A stretch of 15,157 bases of DNA from Cellvibrionales bacterium UBA3090 (GCA_002367235.1 DFBC01000152.1:1-15157), one strand, 5' to 3'. Numbered from the stretch's first letter, positions 1-7,211 are shown. Numbers and translations: made by a program. The notes: generated by a model not told the origin, from the sequence alone.

Positions 1-24
1 GTTACAACCTCTGCAGAAAAGCAC

Positions 25-531
25 TTAGCCACTGTTTAGACGGTGGTTCTTCGGGTAATCATAGTAGGTAATTTTACCCATACCGGCTCCCGCCTGACTC
101 CAGTCCACAGTATTGAGCTTTAGCAGAGCAACACCACACGTTGGTATTTTTTCCAATTCAGACAATGCAAGAAAATTCACTAAATCAGTCATTGCAGGGT
201 TGTGACAAACGATCAGCAGGCGATCTTCATTACGCGCTAGAGAGCGCATCCAGAAAAGTAGTTCTTCATAATTAAACGTATAAAGGGACGGGATCATTTC
301 AATATTGTCTTCTGTCAGCCCGACCATCTCGGAGATAAGATGCGCAGTCTGTCTCGCCCTCTTCGCCGGACTACAGTAGAGTCGCGACCAGTTTGATTCC
401 TGCTCGCACAACCGCCGCCCCATCATTGCAGCATTACATTTCCCTCGCCGGTTCAGGGGCCTATCTATATCCTGACATGCGGGATCTTTCCAACTGGATT
501 TAGCATGTCGAATAAGCCCGATACGCTTCAT
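25..531 (-). CDS. sixA: SixA-type phosphohistidine phosphatase (histidine phosphatase superfamily)
   Basis: A 168-residue protein of the histidine phosphatase (phosphoglycerate-mutase-like) superfamily, SixA subgroup. Family members remove phosphate from phosphohistidine in phosphorelay or PTS-type proteins in the cytoplasm. The N-terminal catalytic motif LIRHAKSSW places the nucleophilic His at residue 9, YCSPAKRARQT (52-62) is the second Arg-containing motif, and CHNPAMTDL places the second catalytic His at 110. The length suits the small SixA class. I chose the ATG at 531 rather than the GTG at 552: a GAGAG ribosome-binding site sits about 7 bases upstream of it, and family members begin directly with the beta-strand leading to RHA. 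It is divergent from the YffB-like gene. The physiological target cannot be read from the sequence. Confidence 0.88.
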   Translation of the reverse strand: MKRIGLIRHAKSSWKDPACQDIDRPLNRRGKCNAAMMGRRLCEQESNWSRLYCSPAKRARQTAHLISEMVGLTEDNIEMIPSLYTFNYEELLFWMRSLARNEDRLLIVCHNPAMTDLVNFLALSELEKIPTCGVALLKLNTVDWSQAGAGMGKITYYDYPKNHRLNSG

Positions 532-562
532 AGTAGTCTCTCGTGATTGCACGGCGCAATTT

Positions 563-571
563 TGCTATCCT
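563..571 (+). promoter_or_regulatory. Possible extended -10 promoter for the yffB-like gene
   Basis: TGCTATCCT reads as an extended -10 (TG-n-TATnnT) in the 108-base gap between sixA (-) and the yffB-like gene (+). No good -35 is visible at the usual spacing. Predicted transcription would begin near 578, about 60 bases before the preferred GTG start at 640. This is pattern matching only. Confidence 0.28.
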
Positions 572-639
572 ACGCAGCGCTTTGACGAAGGATGCTTCAG
601 CGTCCTATTAACCCTCATCCATATGACAGACATATTATC

Positions 640-987
640 GTGATTACACTCTACGGCATCAAAAACTGCGACACCGTAAAAAAGGCGCGAAAATGGCTGG
701 ATGAGCGCGACATCAGCTATCAGTTTCACGATGTACGTGTCGATGGCCTAACCCGCGAAATGCTAGCGCACTGGTTCGAGGCCGTTGGCTGGGAAACCGT
801 CCTCAACAAACGCGGTACCACCTGGCGTAAACTTGCCCCTGCCACTCAGGATAATGTGAGCGAGGCAACTGTAGCTGAGCTATTACTGGAATACCCAGCA
901 ATGATTAAGCGGCCCGTACTAGATATCGACGGCGCTATAACCATCGGCTTCAACGCTGACAACTACACCCTAATTTTTGACCTGTAA
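640..987 (+). CDS. yffB: YffB/ArsC-family thioredoxin-fold protein (Spx/MgsR-like)
   Basis: About 115 residues of the ArsC/Spx superfamily, closest by eye to E. coli YffB. The opening TLYGIKNCDTVKKARKWL, the central VDGLTREML, the NKRGTTWRKL block and the IKRPVL motif near the C-terminus are all characteristic. Cys10 of KNCDT sits at the position of the ArsC active-site Cys. The biochemical role of YffB is poorly defined; glutathione-dependent thiol reductase activity has been suggested, and I would not call it an arsenate reductase. The frame is open from an ATG at 592, but that ATG directly abuts the GAAGG that would serve as SD and would add 16 residues absent from the family, so the GTG at 640 is preferred. 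It is 27 bases upstream of dapD and probably cotranscribed; in E. coli yffB is next to dapE, so an association with dap genes recurs. Confidence 0.85.
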   Translation: MITLYGIKNCDTVKKARKWLDERDISYQFHDVRVDGLTREMLAHWFEAVGWETVLNKRGTTWRKLAPATQDNVSEATVAELLLEYPAMIKRPVLDIDGAITIGFNADNYTLIFDL

Positions 988-1014
988 TTTATTCTTTTGG
1001 AGATAGACTGAAAA

Positions 1015-2049
1015 ATGACGGCACTCTACAGTTTTGGCTTGGGTATCGGCACCCAAAATAGCGAAGGAAAATGGCTTGAGGTCTACTACCCCCAGCCCCT
1101 GTTAAACCCCAGCGAAGCAGTGGCTAATGCACTGAAAGCCGCTCTTGATTACACCGGCGGAACCCAGGCAATCACATTAGATGACGCCGCGCTGACGAAA
1201 TTGGCTTCAGCCTTCGCAGAGGTCGGAGAAACCGGGCTTGCGGCTACGGCCGAGCAGTTAAAGAACAGCACACGACCTACTGTAGCAACTATTTTAGCCA
1301 GTGATGATGCCCCAATTTCCGCACCCGAGGGGTATTTGAAGTTGCACCTTTTATCCCACCGACTGGTGAAGCCGAACAACACCAATCTAACCGGGCTGTT
1401 TGGGATTCTGCTTAATGTGGCCTGGACCAGTGAAGGCGCTATCGATATTACTGAGCTCGCCGACAGACAGTTGCAGGCCCGCCTGGAAAATAGAAGCCTC
1501 TCAGTTGATAGTGTCGATAAATTCCCCAAGATGGTGGACTACGTCGTACCCACGGGTGTGCGTATCGCCGATACCGCAAGAGTTCGTCTCGGTGCCTACA
1601 TCGGCGAAGGAACAACGATCATGCACGAAGGCTTTGTTAACTTTAACGCTGGCACGGAAGGCACCAGCATGGTTGAAGGGCGCATATCTCAGGGCGTATT
1701 CGTGAAATCCGGCTCTGATCTGGGGGGCGGAAGCTCCACTATGGGCACCTTGTCGGGTGGCGGTAATATTATTATTACCATCGGCAATCAATGCCTACTG
1801 GGGGCCAATTCCGGACTTGGCATTCCGCTAGGTGATCGTTGCACCGTTGAGGCTGGCCTCTACATCACATCCGGCACCAAGGTAAACTTGCTTGACGATA
1901 AGAATCAGATTGTCAGCCAGACAAAAGCTCGCGAGTTAGCCAGCAAAGATGATCTGCTATTTAGACGAAACTCTACGACTGGTGCTGTGGAATGCCTAAC
2001 CAACAAATCGGCAGTGGAATTAAACGAAGCATTGCACGCTTCAAATTAA
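1015..2049 (+). CDS. dapD: 2,3,4,5-tetrahydropyridine-2,6-dicarboxylate N-succinyltransferase
   Basis: This enzyme transfers succinyl from succinyl-CoA to tetrahydrodipicolinate, the committed step of the succinylase branch of diaminopimelate/lysine synthesis in the cytoplasm. At 344 residues it is the long Pseudomonas/actinobacterial DapD type rather than the roughly 274-residue E. coli type. The N-terminal alpha/beta domain (about 1-175) contains GLGIGTQNSEGKWLEVYYP. The left-handed beta-helix (about 178-290) has hexapeptide-type repeats, including GAYIGEGTTIMHEG, the MVEGRISQGVFVKSGSD segment and the glycine-rich GGGSSTMGTLSGGG stretch typical of this type. A GGAG at 998-1001 lies about 12 bases before the ATG, a slightly long spacing. 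It follows the yffB-like gene closely and is closed by a strong terminator. Confidence 0.96.
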   Translation: MTALYSFGLGIGTQNSEGKWLEVYYPQPLLNPSEAVANALKAALDYTGGTQAITLDDAALTKLASAFAEVGETGLAATAEQLKNSTRPTVATILASDDAPISAPEGYLKLHLLSHRLVKPNNTNLTGLFGILLNVAWTSEGAIDITELADRQLQARLENRSLSVDSVDKFPKMVDYVVPTGVRIADTARVRLGAYIGEGTTIMHEGFVNFNAGTEGTSMVEGRISQGVFVKSGSDLGGGSSTMGTLSGGGNIIITIGNQCLLGANSGLGIPLGDRCTVEAGLYITSGTKVNLLDDKNQIVSQTKARELASKDDLLFRRNSTTGAVECLTNKSAVELNEALHASN

Positions 2050-2098
2050 TCCCTTCACACCTTAGATAACGATCTGAACTCAATGACTAGCGTTCAGG

Positions 2099-2127
2099 AA
2101 GCCCCGGCCATTGCCGGGGCTTTTTTT
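2099..2127 (+). terminator. Rho-independent terminator after dapD
   Basis: AAGCCCCGGC (2099-2108) pairs perfectly with GCCGGGGCTT (2113-2122) across a CATT loop, and T residues run to 2127. The GC-rich stem with seven T's is a textbook intrinsic terminator. It separates yffB-dapD from the downstream heme-barrel gene. Confidence 0.93.
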
Positions 2128-2244
2128 ATTGTCTAGACTTTTGAGCAAGACTATCGGCACCATTTTTCCAATCAATTTTAAGCCCCAGGTGTCATGCATT
2201 ACAGTTAGCAACACTTCCAGATAATTATTTTAAAAGGAACCGCC

Positions 2245-2805
2245 ATGAACAATAGCGACTATGGACCACTGGCTCCCCTTATTGGCACTTGGAAAGGTAA
2301 TAAGGGTACCGATGTAGCCCCAACAGCCGATAATAGCGAAGATATCCCCTACCACGAAACGATCATCTTTGAAGCTGCTGGTGACGTAACCAACGCGGGA
2401 GAGCAGCACCTCTGGGTCATTCGCTACCACCAAGTGGTTCGGAGAACATCTGACAATGAAGTGTTTCATGATCAGATTGGTTACTGGATGTGGGATCCAG
2501 AGCAACAGCAAGTTATACAATCTCTAACCATTCCTCGGGCCGTCTGTGTACTTGCCGGAGGAACTACATCTACGACGCCTAATGGGGCCACACAACTAGA
2601 TGTCGCCGCGGAAGCCGGCAGCGATGACTGGGGAATTGTTCAATCTCCATTTATGAATAGCCATGCCAAAACCACGGCTTACAGTCACCACCTCACCGTA
2701 GATCGCAACACGCTGAGTTACTCTCAATCCACCATGCTCGATATCTACGAAAGACAGTTTGATCATACAGATGAAAACACGTTAACCCGATCTGACAGTC
2801 TCTGA
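2245..2805 (+). CDS. Nitrobindin-like heme-binding beta-barrel protein (FABP/THAP4-domain family)
   Basis: A 186-residue cytoplasmic protein with no signal peptide, matching the bacterial nitrobindin/THAP4 heme-binding beta-barrel family (formerly DUF1794). Seen directly: the N-terminal LIGTWKG (12-18), which fits the family GxWxG signature; DVAP (23-26); RYHQVVRR (60-67); and the C-terminal FDHTDENTLTR (172-182). By family comparison, His174 in that last motif is the likely proximal heme ligand; this is inference. Known relatives bind ferric heme and have been linked to peroxynitrite isomerisation and nitric-oxide chemistry, but the role of this subgroup is unproven. An AAAGGA ribosome-binding site (2233-2238) precedes the ATG well. 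The gene stands alone between the dapD terminator and dapE. Confidence 0.8.
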   Translation: MNNSDYGPLAPLIGTWKGNKGTDVAPTADNSEDIPYHETIIFEAAGDVTNAGEQHLWVIRYHQVVRRTSDNEVFHDQIGYWMWDPEQQQVIQSLTIPRAVCVLAGGTTSTTPNGATQLDVAAEAGSDDWGIVQSPFMNSHAKTTAYSHHLTVDRNTLSYSQSTMLDIYERQFDHTDENTLTRSDSL

Positions 2806-2838
2806 CCCGGCCCTGTGGCTAACTGTCTGATACCTCGC

Positions 2839-2873
2839 TAAACTTACGCCTTCTATTTCAAGGCGTAAGTTTA
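2839..2873 (+). promoter_or_regulatory. Perfect 14-bp hairpin masking the dapE SD and start codon
   Basis: The arm 2839-2852 (TAAACTTACGCCTT) is exactly complementary to 2860-2873 (AAGGCGTAAGTTTA) with a 7-base loop CTATTTC. The only SD-like sequence for dapE, AAGG at 2860-2863, lies 9 bases before the ATG and is inside the 3' arm. The last paired base is the A of the start codon at 2873. In RNA this would hide the ribosome-binding site. It could also act as a weak intrinsic terminator of the heme-barrel gene, but only a short T run follows. The structure is seen; the regulatory role is inferred. Confidence 0.7.
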
Positions 2874-4009
2874 TGTCCCCTCTTTCTCCAACACTGGAAC
2901 TCACCTGCGAACTCATTCGCCGTAACTCTGTGACACCTGAAGATGCAGGCTGCCAGGAACTGATGATTCAGCGACTTGAAGCGGTGGGCTTTCATATAAC
3001 CCGACTCCCCTTTGGCGAGGTAGAAAACTTCTGGGCAGTTCGAGGAGATAAAGGCCCGACGCTCTGTTTTGCCGGTCATACTGATGTTGTCCCCACAGGG
3101 CCTGAAGGTGACTGGACGTATCCTCCATTTGATCCGCACATCGAAAGCGGCATGCTATACGGTCGCGGTGCCGCAGATATGAAGGGTTCCCTGGCAGCCA
3201 TGATCACCGCAGTGGAAGCTTTTGTTCACGACCACCCAAATCACAGAGGGCAGATCGCCTTTCTGATCACCAGCGATGAGGAAGGCATCGCAGCTGATGG
3301 AACCGTCAAGGTCGTTGAGTGGTTGCAAGAGCGCAAAGCCATGCCAGACTGGTGTCTCGTAGGAGAACCATCAAGTACCTCAACAATTGGTGATGTGGTT
3401 AAAAATGGTCGCAGGGGATCACTCGGCGGCGAACTCATTGTGAAGGGAACTCAGGGACATGTGGCCTATCCCCACCTCGCGGACAACCCCATACACCGAG
3501 TCGCCCCGGCACTGACAGATTTGACTGCTGAAAACTGGGATAACGGCAATGATTTCTTTCCGGCTACGAGCTTTCAGGTCTCCAATATCCAGGGTGGTAC
3601 TGGTGCAACCAATGTCATTCCTGGCAGTATTCACATCGTTTTTAATTTCCGGTTTTCAACAGAAGTTACCGAGCAGCAACTTCGCGAACGTACCGAGGCT
3701 ATTTTGGAGAAACACTGCCTCGACTACGAGATCCAGTGGCACCTCAGTGGACAACCCTTCCTCACAGCTGAGGGCGAGCTGGTAGATGCAATAGTGTCCA
3801 GTATTCAGGAAATCACCGGTCTCAACACCGAGCTCTCTACCGCAGGTGGTACCTCTGACGGACGGTTTATCGCTCCTTTTGGTACTCAAGTCGTGGAGCT
3901 TGGCCCTGTCAATGCCACCATACACAAAGTAGACGAGTGTGCCAGCGTGGCAGATATCGATCAGCTCAGTGTCATTTACCAACGAATACTGGAAAAACTG
4001 CTTAGCTAA
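2873..4009 (+). CDS. dapE: Succinyl-diaminopimelate desuccinylase
   Basis: A zinc-dependent M20 hydrolase that cleaves N-succinyl-L,L-diaminopimelate to succinate and L,L-diaminopimelate, two steps after DapD. The 378-residue length is normal. All five metal ligands are visible: His69 (FAGHTDVVP), Asp102 (GAADMKGS), Glu137 and Glu165 (TSDEEG, VGEPSS) and His351 (ATIHKVDE). Glu136 is the general base. GRRGSLGG (179-186), GHVAYPHLADNP (195-206) and GGTSDGRFI (325-333) are further family blocks. The ATG at 2873 fits the family start, with MSPLSP leading into ELIRRNSVTPEDAGCQ. The start codon is at the edge of a perfect hairpin that also contains the only SD, which is unusual for a housekeeping enzyme. 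Confidence 0.97.
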   Translation: MSPLSPTLELTCELIRRNSVTPEDAGCQELMIQRLEAVGFHITRLPFGEVENFWAVRGDKGPTLCFAGHTDVVPTGPEGDWTYPPFDPHIESGMLYGRGAADMKGSLAAMITAVEAFVHDHPNHRGQIAFLITSDEEGIAADGTVKVVEWLQERKAMPDWCLVGEPSSTSTIGDVVKNGRRGSLGGELIVKGTQGHVAYPHLADNPIHRVAPALTDLTAENWDNGNDFFPATSFQVSNIQGGTGATNVIPGSIHIVFNFRFSTEVTEQQLRERTEAILEKHCLDYEIQWHLSGQPFLTAEGELVDAIVSSIQEITGLNTELSTAGGTSDGRFIAPFGTQVVELGPVNATIHKVDECASVADIDQLSVIYQRILEKLLS

Positions 4010-4029
4010 CCGAATTAAACGACCTTTCT

Positions 4030-4049
4030 GCCGATCACAATCGGCCCTT
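4030..4049 (+). terminator. Weak terminator-like hairpin after dapE
   Basis: GCCGAT (4030-4035) and ATCGGC (4040-4045) form a 6-bp stem with a CACA loop, followed only by CCTTT. It lies 21 bases after the dapE stop. The short stem and poor U-tract make it a marginal candidate. Confidence 0.33.
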
Positions 4050-4090
4050 TCTGAATAGCGGTGTCCGCTCAGGTTAGATTTTCACAGGTA

Positions 4091-4119
4091 CCTTTTGTAG
4101 GGGCACCTGCTACAAGGAG
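4091..4119 (+). promoter_or_regulatory. Hairpin overlapping the SD of the DUF481 gene
   Basis: TTGTAG (4095-4100) pairs with CTACAA (4110-4115) across a 9-base loop. The stem can extend by G-U pairs, or by CC:GG pairs with a two-T bulge, into the AAGGAG ribosome-binding site (4114-4119). The ATG follows 6 bases later at 4126. The repeat is visible; its stability and any function are unproven. Confidence 0.4.
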
Positions 4120-4125
4120 TTACGA

Positions 4126-5127
4126 ATGCGTTACCACTCATTGTTGTCCATCGCAGCAACGGTCTTACTACCCCTGACCAGCTCGCTGGCAATGGCCGGC
4201 ACCCTCACCCTGAGCAATGGCGATGTTATCCATGGCGAATTGCAAGCCGTGGATAAAAAACAGGTGATCTGGAAGTCGGACAACCTGGGCACAATCAATG
4301 TTCCCAAATCAAAAGTGTCATATTTTACCTCCACCGCTGTTATCCCCGAGGTGAAGACCCCCGACGGGACAGCCCACAATTGCGCTCTAAACCTGAGTGA
4401 AAACGTTGAGCGAAACTGTTCTGATGGTATCAGGGATATTCAACCACTGGCGACGTTGGTGGCTATCGAGCCTCCACCTGCATTTAGCGGTGATGCGAAG
4501 TTCAGCTTTAATCGTAAGGACGGCAACACAGATTCTTCTGACCTCGACTTTGTCCTCAATGCCAACTGGCTGCAGGAACGTTTTCGTCATGAAGTTGAAT
4601 TACTGGCGGAATCAGAAACCAGTGATGGTGGGGTTGTGGATGAACGCTACGAGGGCAATTACCAACTCAACTACGACTTTAACCAGCAATGGTTCAGCTA
4701 TACCCGTGCTGGCTATGAAAAAGATCGATTTAATGCCATTGATGAACAATACGAGTTGGGTGCCGGTATTGGACACCGCATCAACCTGGACAATCAGATG
4801 CACTTTAACCTGCAACTGGGTGCAGCGTATCTAATCTCCCATCAGCCGGAAGACGGTTCCGATAACGACTTGGCGGGACGTTGGGGCTTAAAACTGGACT
4901 GGCCGGTTCCCGGTAGCAAATTGACCCTGTTCCATCACCACGAACTGCTGTGGGCGATGGATGACATCAACAACAACCAAACGGAAAGTAGTACCGGAAT
5001 CAAGCTACCACTACTGGGGAATCTCTTTAGTGAGTTACGCTACGATTTTGACTATGTCAGCGAGCCCTCAGACGATCAGAGGCATGCCGACGAAGAGTGG
5101 GTCATCGCTATTGGTTACGAGTGGTAA
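4126..5127 (+). CDS. DUF481 family outer-membrane beta-barrel protein
   Basis: A 333-residue exported protein. Residues 1-24 form a signal peptide (MRY, a hydrophobic core, then AMA before Gly25, a signal peptidase I-type site). Residues 25-70 (LTLSNGDVIHGELQAVDKKQ, then a short stretch to INVPKSKV) form a small SH3-like beta module often seen at the front of such proteins. A linker with two cysteines (HNCAL and RNCSDG, about 86-99) may form a disulfide. From about 120 onward, alternating polar/aromatic strands (FRHEVELLAESE, NYQLNYDFNQQWFSYTRAGYE, HFNLQLGAAY, FSELRYDFDYV) indicate a beta-barrel ending in Trp, as outer-membrane barrels often do. AAGGAG gives a good SD. The substrate or role of the DUF481 (YdiY-like) family is not established. 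The gene converges with rsmJ across 28 bases. Confidence 0.82.
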   Translation: MRYHSLLSIAATVLLPLTSSLAMAGTLTLSNGDVIHGELQAVDKKQVIWKSDNLGTINVPKSKVSYFTSTAVIPEVKTPDGTAHNCALNLSENVERNCSDGIRDIQPLATLVAIEPPPAFSGDAKFSFNRKDGNTDSSDLDFVLNANWLQERFRHEVELLAESETSDGGVVDERYEGNYQLNYDFNQQWFSYTRAGYEKDRFNAIDEQYELGAGIGHRINLDNQMHFNLQLGAAYLISHQPEDGSDNDLAGRWGLKLDWPVPGSKLTLFHHHELLWAMDDINNNQTESSTGIKLPLLGNLFSELRYDFDYVSEPSDDQRHADEEWVIAIGYEW

Positions 5128-5155
5128 ACCAATACAACGATTTGGCCAAAAACCT

Positions 5156-5977
5156 TCAGGGTAGCTTTTGCAGCGGGTAGACATCAAAGCGGGTGGATTT
5201 TCCCCGGAGTGAATAACCGGGCTCAGGCCCCTTCAGACTGGGGGCATGCGTTGGCCGTTTGACCACTACCCGATAATTGGCCCGTTGCAGAGACAGAGAC
5301 AAAAGCCTCTCATTGTCATCAGCCTCCTTTCCCAGCAGCTGGTGAAGCAGCTGCATTTCCTTTTTCACCTTGCCGGACTTTTCCCTTGGAGGGAACATGG
5401 GATCAAGATAAATCACATCCGGCAAATCTGCCTCGGCAAGATTCTCGAGATAGCACTGAGCCTCCTGCTCAATCAGGCACATACGCGCCACCACGCTCGC
5501 CAACTCAGGGTCTTCCATTGACGATTGTCGCGCCCGATGCAACCCGCTTTCGAGTAATGCAGCCACAACCGGATGACGCTCAACCATCTGTAACGTTGCA
5601 CCAAGGGATGCCAAAACAAAACTATCCCGCCCCAAACCTGCGGTCAAATCGAGGATAACGGGCTTGAATCCTTTATGGTTCAAGCCAACTGCTTTGGCGA
5701 TATCCTGTCCTTTTCCTCCACCGTATAAGCGCCGATGCCTCGTCGCTCCGGTAACAAAATCACAGCGTACAGCGCCCGGAGCATTTGGCCCTAATTGCAG
5801 CAAAGATAGCCCCTGCTCACCGACGACCAGAGAAAGGCCACTATCGATGTCCTCAATATCGCCAAATGGCAACAGGGGGAAATTTAGGTCAGCAGAAAGC
5901 AATTCGGCCCGGTGCTCATAACCGGGCCGTGCAACGATATAAAAAGATTCAGATTGATCAGGATTGTATAGGGACAA
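5156..5977 (-). CDS. rsmJ: 16S rRNA (guanine(1516)-N(2))-methyltransferase
   Basis: A SAM-dependent methyltransferase predicted to methylate N2 of G1516 in 16S rRNA. Motifs seen: YGGGKGQDIAKAVG (85-98), the SAM-binding loop DLTAGLGRDSFVLASLG (110-126), acidic Glu133, the catalytic YLDPMFPPREKSGKVKKEM (190-208) and VKRP near the C-terminus. These match E. coli RsmJ (YhiQ) closely. The length is 273 residues if the TTG at 5977 is the start. That TTG lies inside the 3' end of the upstream OmpA-type gene (20-base overlap), with a modest GAG about 9 bases before it. No ATG is available before the conserved region. The variable N-terminus of this family leaves the exact start uncertain, but translational coupling to the upstream gene is likely. 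Confidence 0.93.
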   Translation of the reverse strand: MSLYNPDQSESFYIVARPGYEHRAELLSADLNFPLLPFGDIEDIDSGLSLVVGEQGLSLLQLGPNAPGAVRCDFVTGATRHRRLYGGGKGQDIAKAVGLNHKGFKPVILDLTAGLGRDSFVLASLGATLQMVERHPVVAALLESGLHRARQSSMEDPELASVVARMCLIEQEAQCYLENLAEADLPDVIYLDPMFPPREKSGKVKKEMQLLHQLLGKEADDNERLLSLSLQRANYRVVVKRPTHAPSLKGPEPGYSLRGKSTRFDVYPLQKLP

Positions 5978-6611
5978 GTTCGAGCTCTACACGACGGTTT
6001 GCCTGACGTCCTGAAGCTGTGTCATTACTGGCGATGGCATAGCGTTCGCCATAACCTGTCGTCCAGATTCTTCCACCGGCAACGCCCTGGGAGATAAGCA
6101 GCTGACCGACGCTGCTGGCACGACGCTCACTCAAGGTCTGATTATATTCAGAACTACCCGTAGAATCAGTGTGTCCGGCTATCCTAATATTTGTCTTATT
6201 AAATTCTTTTAAAACAATCGCCACCGACTCTAGCGTGCCATAAAACTCTGGGCGTACTTCGTATCGGTCAACACCAAAGGTGATACTGCTTGGCATAACT
6301 AATCTAATATTATCTCCCTCGCGCACGACACGAACGCCGGTACCTTCAAGCTTGGCCCTTAGTGCAGCCTCTTGACGATCCATATAGAAACCAATACCTC
6401 CACCCACGGCAGCGCCGGATGCGGCACCAATGAGAGCACCTTTTCCACGATCTTCATCACTGGAGGTTGCCACACCAATAAGAGCACCTGTGACAGCACC
6501 AATACCTGCACCTTTTGCGGTATTGCTAACTTTTTGCTGCCCCGTATAAGGGTCTGTCGACATACACCCAACCAAGCCAAAAACAACAATTGCTATTAGG
6601 AACTTCTTCAT
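5958..6611 (-). CDS. OmpA-domain lipoprotein with glycine-zipper segment (YiaD-like)
   Basis: A 217-residue outer-membrane lipoprotein that should anchor the envelope to peptidoglycan. MKKFLIAIVVFGLVGC is a type II signal peptide with LVGC lipobox and lipidated Cys16. Residue +2 is Met, not Asp, so outer-membrane sorting is expected. Residues about 33-76 are glycine-zipper repeats (GAGIGAVTGALIGVA; GALIGAASGAAVGGGIGF). Residues about 105-217 form an OmpA C-terminal domain with AGHTDSTGSSEYNQTLSERRASSV (diaminopimelate-contacting Asp149) and NRRVEL (205-210, the conserved Arg). I chose the ATG at 6611, not the longer frame to 6659, because AGAGGA sits 7 bases before it and it starts the signal peptide. 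It resembles E. coli YiaD in layout. It overlaps rsmJ. Confidence 0.92.
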   Translation of the reverse strand: MKKFLIAIVVFGLVGCMSTDPYTGQQKVSNTAKGAGIGAVTGALIGVATSSDEDRGKGALIGAASGAAVGGGIGFYMDRQEAALRAKLEGTGVRVVREGDNIRLVMPSSITFGVDRYEVRPEFYGTLESVAIVLKEFNKTNIRIAGHTDSTGSSEYNQTLSERRASSVGQLLISQGVAGGRIWTTGYGERYAIASNDTASGRQANRRVELELVPIQS

Positions 6612-6770
6612 GTCATATCCTCTTAATGAACACTGTAATAACGTTATGAGCTTTAACAACCTATAATAATAAAAACGAATAACCCTTATTTTGATGAACG
6701 CAATGATCTTTGCAAGGCGTTATATCACATTTAATGCTAACCATTCAGTGTAACCATGGCCTGCCGTACT

Positions 6771-7211
6771 ATGAAAAACTACATCTACCTTTTGCTTGCC
6801 CTTATTTGCTTGATATCAACCGGCTGTAACAATTACACCTACACACTTAACGAACAGCCAATCTTTAGTCCACCTAGCCTTTTTAATGACTACAAAATAT
6901 CTGATGCTGCACTAGATAATTGCGTCAAACAAGCCATTATCGATAATAATGTCACCAGCCCTAACCAGTTGACCCAACTTAACTGCTCCAGTGCAGGCAT
7001 TGAGAAGTTGACTGGGCTAGAAATTTTCACTGGCCTTTCTCATATCAACTTTAACCAGAACAATCTGGTTGAAATTAAACCCCTACTGTTTCTTCAACAC
7101 CTTGTTATCGTCAACCTTGAAAAAAACCCTCAGCTCTCCTGTGCTGATGGCCGGCTCCTCGCCAAACAAGTCGGTAATTCCGTCAACCTTCCCGCACACT
7201 GTGAAAAGTAA
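6771..7211 (+). CDS. Small leucine-rich-repeat lipoprotein, function unknown
   Basis: A 146-residue predicted exported protein. MKNYIYLLLALICLISTGC is a lipoprotein-type signal with candidate Cys19, although the -3 residue is Ser rather than the usual Leu/Val/Ile, so lipidation is less than certain. Three leucine-rich-repeat-like units follow: LTQLNCSSAGIEKL (67-80), LSHINFNQNNLVEI (89-102) and LVIVNLEKNPQLSC (111-124). Four further cysteines (51, 72, 124, 144) bracket the domain and could form two cap disulfides. LRR domains usually bind proteins or surfaces. An in-frame ATG at 6756 would add five residues; neither start has a convincing SD. The flanks are AT-rich and the next gene converges from 423 bases away, so this looks like an isolated accessory gene. 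Confidence 0.65.
   Translation: MKNYIYLLLALICLISTGCNNYTYTLNEQPIFSPPSLFNDYKISDAALDNCVKQAIIDNNVTSPNQLTQLNCSSAGIEKLTGLEIFTGLSHINFNQNNLVEIKPLLFLQHLVIVNLEKNPQLSCADGRLLAKQVGNSVNLPAHCEK

Noticed and set aside
592..639. N-terminal extension of the YffB-like gene from ATG 592, and a 6-codon ORF (ATG 623) whose TGA overlaps the GTG start
   Set aside because: The ATG at 592 directly abuts its SD-like GAAGG and adds residues not found in the family. The mini-ORF has no SD and is easily explained by chance.
1149..1791. Antisense and alternate-frame open reading frames across dapD
   Set aside because: They lie wholly inside a clearly recognised gene in a different frame and show no family motif, so they are coding shadows.
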